From Brevibacterium sp. (lineage in GTDB: Bacteria > Actinomycetota > Actinomycetes > Actinomycetales > Brevibacteriaceae): 64,000 nucleotides of DNA. The notes beneath the pieces were generated by a model. That model made no database searches, was not told the origin of the DNA, and saw only the letters and a program-made list of their open reading frames with translations. The stretch covers positions 106,500 to 170,499 of the forward strand of contig NZ_JAPSIB010000005.1 of NCBI RefSeq assembly GCF_031179145.1, written 5' to 3'. Of the stretch, positions 43,559-51,210 are shown one piece after another. Position 1 is the stretch's first letter. The number at the start of each line of letters is the position of its first letter. The position numbers were made by a program, and so were the translations under genes.

Positions 43559-45484
43559 TCAGACTTTCTGGACAGACGGTTCTGCGGGGTCGAGGTCCAA
43601 TTGCGCGAAGACGCTCACCGGAGTTGCGGCTGCGTTGTCCAGCGCCACAGTCGTGCGGGTCGCCGAGTATTCGGCGAGCACCTGTGTTGCCGGCTCACTG
43701 AGGGAAAGATCGTGGACAAAGAGTGCTGCCGAGTCGCAGGCGGAGACGAGGAACAGCCGGTTGACCATGAGGTCGACGAGCTCACCGGACTCGAGGGCTT
43801 CCACGGCGGCCACGAAGCGGGCATCGGTACGGTGTCTCACCTCGGCGAGGTCGAAGGCATCGATGTCGGGCACGATGTGGACATCGATCCTCGGCTCATT
43901 GCCGGTGCCGCGGCGGCAGTCGTAGGAGAAGCGATTGACCTTGGTGTCGCGGACGATGACGTACTCGGCGGGTCCCTCAGCGTCGAGGCGCAGCGTCGCG
44001 GTCGGGTGGGTGCGTCGGGGCAGAACGTCCTCGGTGAGCTCATAGGTCTGCGGCAGTGTTGCGATCCACTCTCCACCGGATTGGTCATAGGCGACGATGC
44101 TGCGAAGTCCACGAAGATCGTCGATCTCCGGGTGCAGCCTCTGCTGTTCGTCGGTGTACTTGACGAACGGCAGGTGATGATCGGAGAGGAACTGCAGGAA
44201 CCTCGTGCGCCCCAGCGTGCCTTCGAGGTACCAGTTCGCGGCACTTACCGGCGTCTGATCCGGATCGACGCGGACCTGCAGGGCACGGGCGCCGTCGTGA
44301 TTGAAGCAGTGGACTTCATCGACTGTGGTGGTCGAAGAACCCGTGTGATCAGAGAGGAACCGGCGCATGATGGCGAGCATCGTGGGCAGTGCCTTGCGGG
44401 CCACCTCGCCGTGCTGGCCGTCGACGCGGTACTTGGAGAGACCGGGGACGTCCTCGACGAGTTCGATGAGCGAGTGGTTGCTCTGCTCGTCGGTGTTCGT
44501 GTAGAAGTAGTCGATCGTGCGGCCTTCGGCGAAGTAGTTGCGGATGAGCCGCTCCGGCTGCGGGACCGAGTGCATTCCTTCCTGGGCGAAGATGTTGTCC
44601 TTGAAGAAGGGTTTGTCCAGGTAGTAGCGCAGGTTCATCTGCGGCACGGCGACCAGCAGACGCGCCTGGGGGTGGTTCTCGGCGTATTGGATGGCGATGC
44701 TGCCGCCCTTCGACGCCCCGAAGAAGAGCATCTGGTCTTCGGCGATACCGTAACGATCGATGAAGCCCTGAATGACGTCATTGACCCTCTGGACGAGGGA
44801 CCGGCCGCCGTTGTCGACGAGCATGTAGGAGCCTGCCGCCAGGTAGCGATCCTGGAAGCAGACCATCAGGGTGTCGCTGAGGTCCGCGTCGGTGAGGGCC
44901 TTGAGGTAGCTCACCGCGTAGGAGATGCGCGACGTCGAGGGACCGAAACCGGGGAAGGTGATGAGTAGCTTCGATGGTGAGGTGGTGTTGCCGCGCAGCG
45001 AGTAGAACACGTCGCCGTGCTGCTCGACGCCGTACTGCTTGTCGTAGGCCACCTGCTGTGGGGTGGTGAATGCCCCGTGCCCGATCTGCAGGCTGAAGGA
45101 GGAGTCGATCGAGAGGCGGAACTTCGCCACATCGGATGATGTCACGATGATGTTCCGGTACTCCAGCGGGAAGCCCTTGGCGGGTGGTTCGATCTCGTTG
45201 CCGTAGACGACGGTCGAACCCTGGAGGAGCTGGAACGATTCGCCCTTGAACTTCTGCCAGTCGTCAATGCTGAGCTTCGCGAAGTACATGCCCTTGGGCA
45301 GGCACTCCGAGGTGAAGCGTCGGACGTGGCCGTCGAGTCCCTTGGCGGCGAGCTTCCTGCGCAGGGGCTCAGCCTTCTCGGAGGTGATCGCCGTGCGTGC
45401 GAGGTTGCGGACCGTCGGTGAGTACGCCGCCCGCTTCGCCTGATTCGCGAGCGTACGGCGCAGCTTGGCCGCGGGGTTCGTCAT
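43559..45484 (-). CDS. Alpha/beta hydrolase-like capsular or wall polymer protein (XcbB/CpsF-like candidate)
   Basis: The ATG at 45484 overlaps the TagF-like stop (ATGA), giving 641 residues; the longer open frame upstream is antisense or out of frame to that gene. After a basic helical N-terminus (1-50) and a beta-rich domain, residues 170-400 form an alpha/beta hydrolase: LLITFPGFGPSTSR (oxyanion region) and FFGASKGGS with nucleophile Ser258. The C-terminal 230 residues are another beta-rich domain. The architecture recalls XcbB/CpsF-type proteins of capsule clusters, some of which act in glycerol-phosphate polymers, but this is from memory of motifs. Coupling with a TagF-like enzyme suggests action on the same polymer. 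Confidence 0.68.
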   Translation of the reverse strand: MTNPAAKLRRTLANQAKRAAYSPTVRNLARTAITSEKAEPLRRKLAAKGLDGHVRRFTSECLPKGMYFAKLSIDDWQKFKGESFQLLQGSTVVYGNEIEPPAKGFPLEYRNIIVTSSDVAKFRLSIDSSFSLQIGHGAFTTPQQVAYDKQYGVEQHGDVFYSLRGNTTSPSKLLITFPGFGPSTSRISYAVSYLKALTDADLSDTLMVCFQDRYLAAGSYMLVDNGGRSLVQRVNDVIQGFIDRYGIAEDQMLFFGASKGGSIAIQYAENHPQARLLVAVPQMNLRYYLDKPFFKDNIFAQEGMHSVPQPERLIRNYFAEGRTIDYFYTNTDEQSNHSLIELVEDVPGLSKYRVDGQHGEVARKALPTMLAIMRRFLSDHTGSSTTTVDEVHCFNHDGARALQVRVDPDQTPVSAANWYLEGTLGRTRFLQFLSDHHLPFVKYTDEQQRLHPEIDDLRGLRSIVAYDQSGGEWIATLPQTYELTEDVLPRRTHPTATLRLDAEGPAEYVIVRDTKVNRFSYDCRRGTGNEPRIDVHIVPDIDAFDLAEVRHRTDARFVAAVEALESGELVDLMVNRLFLVSACDSAALFVHDLSLSEPATQVLAEYSATRTTVALDNAAATPVSVFAQLDLDPAEPSVQKV

Positions 45485-47562
45485 AGGCTCAGCATCCTCT
45501 CGATGATGGTGTCGTTGATCCTTTCGGTGTCGACACCTTCGAAGAACCGTTCGCTGCGGCGAGCGAACTCCGGATCGGATTCGGCATAGCGTTCGGCGGT
45601 GATGTGCACGACGAGCTCCGCATGGTCGGTGAAGACCGGGCCCAGGCCCTCGGAGCGATAGTCGAGTCGGCTTTCGTACGGCTGCTCGTGGAAGAAGTCG
45701 CTCGCGTCCCACTGGTAGTAGGCGATCGGGGTGCCGACGAAAGCGGCGTCGAGCACGGCAGAGCTGTAGTCGGTGAAGACGAACTCCGCGGCGGATATCG
45801 CCTCGCGGTAGCTGAGCTCCGATCGCACCACGCGGCGGGAGAACGAGAACTGCGCGGCCCGCTTCTCGATGTTGGGGTGCAGTTTGACGTGCAGGGTCCG
45901 ATCCGTGCGCTCGAGGTAGTTGAGCAGCGCCCTGTCCGTGAGCACGGCATTGATGGCCTGGAAGTACTGGGAGCCGCGGAAGTGCTCGGGGGAGGCCTGA
46001 TGGAGGTTGAACCGCCACGTCGGCATGAAAAGCAGGTCGCGTGAGCCCTCCGAGTCCCGGCTCAGCGTCTGCAGTCGGGGGAGTCCGGAGTTGAGCGTCT
46101 CGACCGGGGCCACGGTCTTGAGGTAGTCGGCTTCGACCTTGCCGGTGGCCACGAAGACGTCGAAGAACTTCGACGCCACCCAGTTCGACATGTCGTTGAG
46201 CTGGACGCCGTGCTGCAGGTAGACGAATCGCGAGTTGGCGAGCGTCTTGCCCTGGTGCCGCAGGTTGAAGATCTGCGAGGACACCACGAGGTCGGAGCGG
46301 AGGAAGAGTTCGTAGAACTCTGGGGTGAAGATCGGCACGAGCTTGAAGCCGCGCGCGGACAGCCTCTCCCAATCGGGGGATTTGGGATTGAGCGCGAAGT
46401 ACGCCTGGGTGAACTCGGGGTGCTCGGCGGTGAAGTGAGCATAGAGGTGCTCGGCGTTGTCATCGGCCTGCATCGGGCGGTCGAAGAACAGGATGACCGA
46501 GTCCGCGGTGATCGGTCGACGGTAGAAGTCATAGTGGTCCGGCGAATCCAGCTCCGGACGGAGGTCGCGCGGCAGGTAGGACTTCACAACCGTCAGGGTC
46601 TCCTCGCCGAGTTCGATCCGGTGGAGGACCACATCGGAGGATTCGCCGAGGTGGCCGTCGCGGGCGATGCCTTCGTCGCGGCGGTCTCTGCTGTCGCTCT
46701 GATCATGCGGGGCGTCATCGAACACCAGGTAGGCATCCTGGTCCGACAGCTGCTTGAACAGGTGCTCCTTCGTATCCGGCCGGTCCAGCCACCGGATCCA
46801 GGCGCATTCGAAGGCGTGCATGTGCTCAGCCAGATCGAGGTTCTTCGTCAGATCGAATGTGCTGACAAGTCCGCGGAGGTGATCGAGCGTGACGTCGGTG
46901 CGTTCCGTTTCGCGCAGGCCGCGGAGGAACAGGACGAGGTGCCGCAGCAGATGCAGGCGCATCGAGCTCGACGGAGTCGGAATCAGCGGGACGAGCCGGG
47001 AGACGTCCGGCTGCGGGCTGATGCCGATGGCGGAGCTGGTGTCGGATGAGACGGAATAGCCCTCTTCGAGCGGAGTGACCGAGTTGATGGACCAGTACAG
47101 GCGGTACGCCAGGTACACGCCGGTGCGGTCGACGTCGCGGATCGCATCGAGAACATCGCCGAGGCGACCGACATTGAATGCGACGCCGTAGACATCCGTG
47201 TCGCGGGTGTAATGGTAGTTCCGGTCGATCGATGTCGACGCGAACTGCTTGGGAATGGCGCCCGTGTACTTGAATGGCTCTGCCAGGTAGACAGTCCTCG
47301 AGCTGAGGAACTTGAGGAGAGTCGGAAGGTAGGTCGCAGTGATCTGGTGAGTCTGTCGGACGAAGACGATGTACTTGCTGCCAACCGTTGCGCAGAGCTC
47401 AGTGATCAGGGCGGTGGTCAATGGCTCTTCGACGACGCGAACCGTGAACTCCGACTCCCAGCGCAGACGTGCCGACATGAGGCGGCGGTAGGTGGTCGAT
47501 TCGCGATCCAGTGGCGCGGGCGCCTCGATAACGACGGTGAGCAGGTGCTCCTGAACGGCCAT
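45481..47562 (-). CDS. CDP-glycerol glycerophosphotransferase family protein (TagF-like)
   Basis: A 693-residue enzyme whose C-terminal half (about 340-690) is the polyglycerol/ribitol phosphate polymerase domain. Landmarks include VSSQIFNLRHQGKT, FVYLQHGVQL (His for catalysis), LLFMPTWRFNL, LHVKLHPN and FVFTDYSSAVLDAAFVGTPIAYY, which line the CDP-polyol site. The N-terminal 330 residues begin with a GT2-like strand (LLTVVIEAPAP) and may be a degenerate GT-A or acceptor module. It would add glycerol phosphate, or a related polyol phosphate, from a CDP donor to a membrane-bound acceptor. No CDP-glycerol synthase (TagD) is visible in the window. It is the first gene of a minus-strand pair. Confidence 0.88.
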   Translation of the reverse strand: MAVQEHLLTVVIEAPAPLDRESTTYRRLMSARLRWESEFTVRVVEEPLTTALITELCATVGSKYIVFVRQTHQITATYLPTLLKFLSSRTVYLAEPFKYTGAIPKQFASTSIDRNYHYTRDTDVYGVAFNVGRLGDVLDAIRDVDRTGVYLAYRLYWSINSVTPLEEGYSVSSDTSSAIGISPQPDVSRLVPLIPTPSSSMRLHLLRHLVLFLRGLRETERTDVTLDHLRGLVSTFDLTKNLDLAEHMHAFECAWIRWLDRPDTKEHLFKQLSDQDAYLVFDDAPHDQSDSRDRRDEGIARDGHLGESSDVVLHRIELGEETLTVVKSYLPRDLRPELDSPDHYDFYRRPITADSVILFFDRPMQADDNAEHLYAHFTAEHPEFTQAYFALNPKSPDWERLSARGFKLVPIFTPEFYELFLRSDLVVSSQIFNLRHQGKTLANSRFVYLQHGVQLNDMSNWVASKFFDVFVATGKVEADYLKTVAPVETLNSGLPRLQTLSRDSEGSRDLLFMPTWRFNLHQASPEHFRGSQYFQAINAVLTDRALLNYLERTDRTLHVKLHPNIEKRAAQFSFSRRVVRSELSYREAISAAEFVFTDYSSAVLDAAFVGTPIAYYQWDASDFFHEQPYESRLDYRSEGLGPVFTDHAELVVHITAERYAESDPEFARRSERFFEGVDTERINDTIIERMLSL

Positions 47563-47868
47563 GTAGTCCTCATCCGTGGTCGTGTGGCGGCATTTCTCGG
47601 CGACGGGCCGACGGTCAGGTGTTCATTCACCCGCGGCTCGGCGACCTGTGGGTCACCTCGGCGTGACGAGAGTTCTCGGCGATGCTACAGGTTGTCCTGC
47701 GACTTCCTCTGTGGTAGAACGACCGTAGTTGACAGCATCTGACGTGATCAGAGGCTTGAGTAGCGACAAGGTGACTGTCTGCAAGTGACGGTTTTGAGCT
47801 GGAGTTTTCCGGGTCCGGCGTCCGGGCGGAGTCGCGGAGGAGTGGGTGGGGCGGGTAGCCTGCCGAGC
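47563..47868. other. 306-base divergent promoter region
   Basis: Separates the TagF-like gene (minus) from the hexapeptide acyltransferase (plus). No gene is seen. The plus strand has a plausible promoter (TTGTCC at 47692-47697, 17 bases, TAGAAC at 47715-47720). A copy of TCACCTCGGCG lies at 47653-47663, seen again in two other intergenic sites. Confidence 0.55.
47692..47720 (+). promoter_or_regulatory. Candidate promoter of the acyltransferase-GT2 operon
   Basis: TTGTCC and TAGAAC are separated by exactly 17 bases; each matches its sigma-70-type consensus at four of six positions. The distance to the GTG at 47869 would leave a leader of about 140 bases. Confidence 0.4.
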
Positions 47869-48669
47869 GTGAAGAAGCTCACGAGTCTGGCAGACTTCTC
47901 TGACGACGACGGCAACGTTGTTGAATCGCCGACAGTATTCGACAAGAACATCGCGATCACAATCCGCGGCAGGAACAACCGGATCATCGTCGACCCTCGC
48001 GCGCGGATCAAACGGCTGCTCGTCGTCTTCGACTGTGACAACGGGACCCTGATCATCGGACCCAATGCGCGGCACGGCTTCGCGATGAACATCCGCATCG
48101 GCCAGGACGCCACGGTGAAGATCGGCGCAGACGTCACCACCACAACGATGTGCATCGTCAGCGCCGTCGAAGGGGCGACCGTCGAATTCGGCGACGACGT
48201 GATGATCGCGAGCGAGAACCAGTTCCGCGCCGACGACGGCCACCCGATCTTCGACGTCGACACCGGGCTGCGAGCCAACCCGGTCAAGGACATCCGGATC
48301 GGCAGCCACGTCTGGTTCGGCGCTCAGGCGGTCGCGCTGGGTGGGGCTGACGTGGGGGATGGGTCGGTGATCGGTTTCCGCAGCGTCGTCACCCGGACGA
48401 TTCCGAACAACTGCATCGCGGTGGGAACTCCGGCCAAGGTCGTGCGCCGGCACATCGCCTGGGAACGTCCTCACCTGTCATTCGTCGCCCCTCCCTATAA
48501 GCCGGACATCTCGGCGATTGCGAAGAGCGAGGGCTACTGGAGGCACACGGAAGAGGCGGGGCCGGTTGAAGAGACTGTGCCGAGCGAAGCGGCTCCGGTC
48601 GTGAGGGCGTCGAAGCCCGGGATTGTCGAGAGAGTGCTGGGGCGGTTCGGGTACGAGAAGGTGCGGTGA
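47869..48669 (+). CDS. Hexapeptide-repeat acyltransferase (LbetaH)
   Basis: An O- or N-acetyltransferase of about 266 residues. Residues 30-190 show beta-helix character (IAITIRGRNNRIIVDPRARI, then GQDATVKIGADV and VEGATVEFGDDVMIAS) and end with the CatB/LacA-type segment IGSHVWFGAQAVALGGADVGDGSVIGFRSVVTR (two parts) and VGTPAKVVRRHI. The C-terminal 60 residues are Pro/Glu/Ala-rich. The GTG at 47869 starts shortly before the fold; a GTG at 47785 would add a Gly/Arg-rich tail and is less likely. It may O-acetylate the wall polymer or a precursor. Next gene follows after 53 bases. Confidence 0.83.
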   Translation: MKKLTSLADFSDDDGNVVESPTVFDKNIAITIRGRNNRIIVDPRARIKRLLVVFDCDNGTLIIGPNARHGFAMNIRIGQDATVKIGADVTTTTMCIVSAVEGATVEFGDDVMIASENQFRADDGHPIFDVDTGLRANPVKDIRIGSHVWFGAQAVALGGADVGDGSVIGFRSVVTRTIPNNCIAVGTPAKVVRRHIAWERPHLSFVAPPYKPDISAIAKSEGYWRHTEEAGPVEETVPSEAAPVVRASKPGIVERVLGRFGYEKVR

Positions 48670-48722
48670 GCCTCAAAGCGCCATGAGCAGACGCCCAGGC
48701 GCGATATGGGAAGATTGAGAGC

Positions 48723-49802
48723 GTGTCGAAACGTTCTGAATCCCTGACCCCGGACAGCCTGCCGCCGCTGGCCGAGCTCCCCGGAGTCTCCTACATTATG
48801 CCCGTGCTCAACGAACAGGAGCACATCGCCAAAGCGATCACGACGATCCTGGCGCAGGAGTACGACGGCGACAAGGAGATCGTCATCGCGCTCGGGCCCT
48901 CCACCGACGACACGAACCGGATCGTCGCCGACATGGCCACCCGGGATCCGCGGATCAAGACCGTCGACAACCCCGAGGCCGCGACGCCCATCGGCCTCAA
49001 CCTCGCAGTCGCCCAGACCACACAACCGGTGATCATCCGCGTCGACGCGCACTCCGGACTGGCGCCCGATTACACCCGCCAAGGCGTCACGGTCCTCTCC
49101 GAGACCCGCGCCGCCAACTGCGGCGGGCTCATGCACGCCCGCGGAAAGACCGCCTTCCAGAAGGCCGTCGCCCGCGCCTACATGTCACCCGTCGGCCTCG
49201 GCGGTCCCGCCTACCACTCCGGCGACGAAGCGCAGGACTCGGAGTCGGCCTACCTCGGCGTCTACCGACGGGAAGTCTTCGACCACCTCGGCGGCTTCGA
49301 CGAAGGGCTGCGACGCGGGCAGGACTGGGAGCTCAATCTGCGCATCCGCGGCGCCGGCGGGCGCATCCGCTTCGATCCGCGACTGCAGGTCTCCTACTGG
49401 CCGCGCGCGCACTGGTCGAACATCGCCAAGCAGTTCTGGGCCACTGGGATCTGGCGGGCCGAACTCATCCGCCGCTACGGGTCGAAGAACTCGATCCGCT
49501 ACTTCGCGCCGCCGGTGCTCGTGCTCGGGATGACAGCCAGCCTGATCGAAGCGCTCCTGCAGCTGGGCGGGCAGACGAAACGGTGGCCGAGGTTCCTGCG
49601 CCGCTTCACCTCACTCGTCCACGTCCCCAGCTTCGCCTACATCGCCGCGATCATCGCCACCGCAGGCAAGGCCAAGGACTGCGGCCGCCGCGAACGCTTC
49701 TGGTTCGGACTCGTCCTACCCACCATGCACCTGTGCTGGGGTGCAGGCTTCCTCAAGGGCCTCGTCACCGGAGCCGGCACCACGACGGATGGCAGCCGAT
49801 GA
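48723..49802 (+). CDS. Glycosyltransferase, GT2 family
   Basis: A 359-residue GT-A enzyme with C-terminal membrane helices. VSYIMPVLNEQEHIAKAI (residues 22-39) is the GT2 start, RVDAHSGLAPDYT holds the DxD-like DAH motif, and GFDEGLRRGQDWELNLRIRGAG contains the ED/QDWELN acceptor motif. Two to three helices follow after residue 260. The layout resembles ExoA-type succinoglycan transferases. The GTG at 48723 is the only start in phase with the domain. Its stop overlaps the next gene by 4 bases. Sugar donor unknown. Confidence 0.87.
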   Translation: MSKRSESLTPDSLPPLAELPGVSYIMPVLNEQEHIAKAITTILAQEYDGDKEIVIALGPSTDDTNRIVADMATRDPRIKTVDNPEAATPIGLNLAVAQTTQPVIIRVDAHSGLAPDYTRQGVTVLSETRAANCGGLMHARGKTAFQKAVARAYMSPVGLGGPAYHSGDEAQDSESAYLGVYRREVFDHLGGFDEGLRRGQDWELNLRIRGAGGRIRFDPRLQVSYWPRAHWSNIAKQFWATGIWRAELIRRYGSKNSIRYFAPPVLVLGMTASLIEALLQLGGQTKRWPRFLRRFTSLVHVPSFAYIAAIIATAGKAKDCGRRERFWFGLVLPTMHLCWGAGFLKGLVTGAGTTTDGSR

Positions 49803-50638
49803 GCACTGCAGATCGCACCCCTGTGCCCGAGCGCCCGGAGCCGAAGAAGTTCAACGCCCCGCTGATCGCCGGCGCGGTCGTGGTCATCGGCGTCATCGTC
49901 GTCCTCCTGTTCAACGCCTTCGCCCCCCGCGAGAACCTCACCGTCGACGCCCTCGAACACCCGGCCGTCGCCGCGCTCGACGGGGGATCGGCCGTCTACC
50001 CCGCCAACTCGAAGCTCGCCTTCACCGAAGACGTGAAGTTCGGCTACCTCCCCGCGCCCACCCTCGCCGAGCTCGGCGACGGCACGGTCGTCGCCGCCGA
50101 CCCCAAACTCGCCCCCGAGCTGATGGGTGCGACCGGCGGCCTCGACAAGCTCAACCGCGACACCTTCTCCGACCTGAGCATCAGGTCCCCGCGCGAGGGC
50201 AACTCGGCCGGAGAGCCGATCACCTGGGATGAGACCGTCGACAGCTTCGCCGGCACCACCGTGCTCATGCCCCAGATCGAACCCACCGAACTCGCCGACA
50301 AGGCACTGGCCCCCATCGCCGAGGCGAAGGCCGAGAAATCGACGATCGTGCGGACCTCGAACCCCGAGGTCGCGGCCGCGGCCAAGTCCGCAGGCATCGC
50401 CGCGATGTTCGTCGGCGACTTTGCCTCCGCGAGCGCCGAGGAGCTGAAGTCCCAGGGCTATACGATGATCGCCGTCGACGCCGCAGACGTCGACACCTGG
50501 CTCGACTCGGGCCTCGAGGTGTGGGCGACCGGCGTGAAGTCGAAGGAGCAGCTCACGGAACTGGCGAAGAAGGACATCTTCGGCGCCCTGAGCACCAACC
50601 CCTACGCCATCCAACCGTCCGCCGTGAAGACGGACTGA
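49799..50638 (+). CDS. Membrane-anchored GDPD-like protein lacking catalytic residues
   Basis: A 279-residue protein with a cytoplasmic N-terminus of about 20 residues, one helix (LIAGAVVVIGVIVVLLF, 23-39) and an outside domain. The outside part follows the order of a glycerophosphodiester phosphodiesterase barrel: an ANSKLAF segment where family members have ENTLAAF, VAADP where they have SHD, a PTLAELG loop, and DIFGALSTNPYAI where they have GVDGIITDNP. The His and Glu/Asp metal ligands of true enzymes are not seen, so it may be a pseudo-enzyme that binds glycerol-phosphate polymer. Family assignment is by pattern and tentative. It overlaps the GT2 gene by 4 bases. Confidence 0.6.
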   Translation: MSTADRTPVPERPEPKKFNAPLIAGAVVVIGVIVVLLFNAFAPRENLTVDALEHPAVAALDGGSAVYPANSKLAFTEDVKFGYLPAPTLAELGDGTVVAADPKLAPELMGATGGLDKLNRDTFSDLSIRSPREGNSAGEPITWDETVDSFAGTTVLMPQIEPTELADKALAPIAEAKAEKSTIVRTSNPEVAAAAKSAGIAAMFVGDFASASAEELKSQGYTMIAVDAADVDTWLDSGLEVWATGVKSKEQLTELAKKDIFGALSTNPYAIQPSAVKTD

Positions 50639-50646
50639 CACGAGAA

Positions 50647-50663
50647 CCGAGGAATCACCTCGG
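50647..50663 (+). terminator. Small hairpin between GDPD-like and DUF3151 genes
   Basis: CCGAGG and CCTCGG with an AATCA loop, 9 bases after the GDPD-like stop and 41 before the DUF3151 start. There is no T run, so termination would be weak. Confidence 0.35.
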
Positions 50664-50704
50664 CGACGGACAATCGCACACGGACACACACTAAGGAGAC
50701 GCAC

Positions 50705-51166
50705 ATGACTCAGCCCATCGGGAACCCCTCGCACATCGGCAACCTCAATGCCGGGCAGCTGGGCCCGCAGCCCACCTACTTGCCCGAGGACCACGCCGAC
50801 GTCGAGGCAGGCAGGCGACTGGCTGCCGGCGAGGAGGCCCTCGACATCGTCGCGGACCTGCCCGCCTCCTCCCTGGCGTGGTCGGTTCTCGCCGATGAGG
50901 CGTTCGCCGATGGCCGCCTCGTCGACTCCTACGCCTACTCGCGCGTCGGCTACCACCGCGGCCTCGACGCCCTGCGCGCCGCCGGCTGGCGTGGAGCCGG
51001 CCCGATCCCGTGGTCGCACGAGATCAACCGCGGATTCCTCCGCGCGCTCTACGCCCTGGGACGCGCCTCGGCGGGGATCGGCGAAGCCGAGGAAGCGGCC
51101 CGCATCGAGGACTTCCTGCGCGCCTCGGATCCGAGCGCGATCGACGCCATCGCCGCAGGCGAATGA
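50705..51166 (+). CDS. DUF3151 domain protein
   Basis: A 153-residue cytoplasmic protein of the DUF3151 family, which is restricted to Actinomycetota and usually sits near fructose-bisphosphate aldolase or purA, as here. Family features visible are LGPQPTYLPED near the N-terminus, SSLAWSVLADEAF, DSYAYSRVGYHRGLDALR and the GFLRALYALGRASAGIGE helix. It looks helical and TPR-like; the function is unknown. The ATG has a clear AAGGAG ribosome site 8 bases upstream. Confidence 0.88.
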   Translation: MTQPIGNPSHIGNLNAGQLGPQPTYLPEDHADVEAGRRLAAGEEALDIVADLPASSLAWSVLADEAFADGRLVDSYAYSRVGYHRGLDALRAAGWRGAGPIPWSHEINRGFLRALYALGRASAGIGEAEEAARIEDFLRASDPSAIDAIAAGE

Positions 51167-51193
51167 CGTTACGCTGGGCTCAATGACGTTACG
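51162..51193 (+). repeat. Two direct copies of AATGACGTTACG spaced 20 bases
   Basis: Copies at 51162-51173 and 51182-51193. The first includes the DUF3151 stop codon; the second lies 18 bases before the SDR gene start. Each contains a TACGNT -10-like hexamer. The 20-base period is two helical turns. Confidence 0.6.
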
Positions 51194-51210
51194 TTGAGCG
51201 GGGGACCGGC

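Noticed and set aside
45485-46372. N-terminal extension that would make the hydrolase at 43559 a 937-residue protein
   Set aside because: The extension is out of frame with the TagF-like gene and Arg/Pro/Leu-biased. The ATG at 45484 overlaps the TagF-like stop in the usual ATGA manner.
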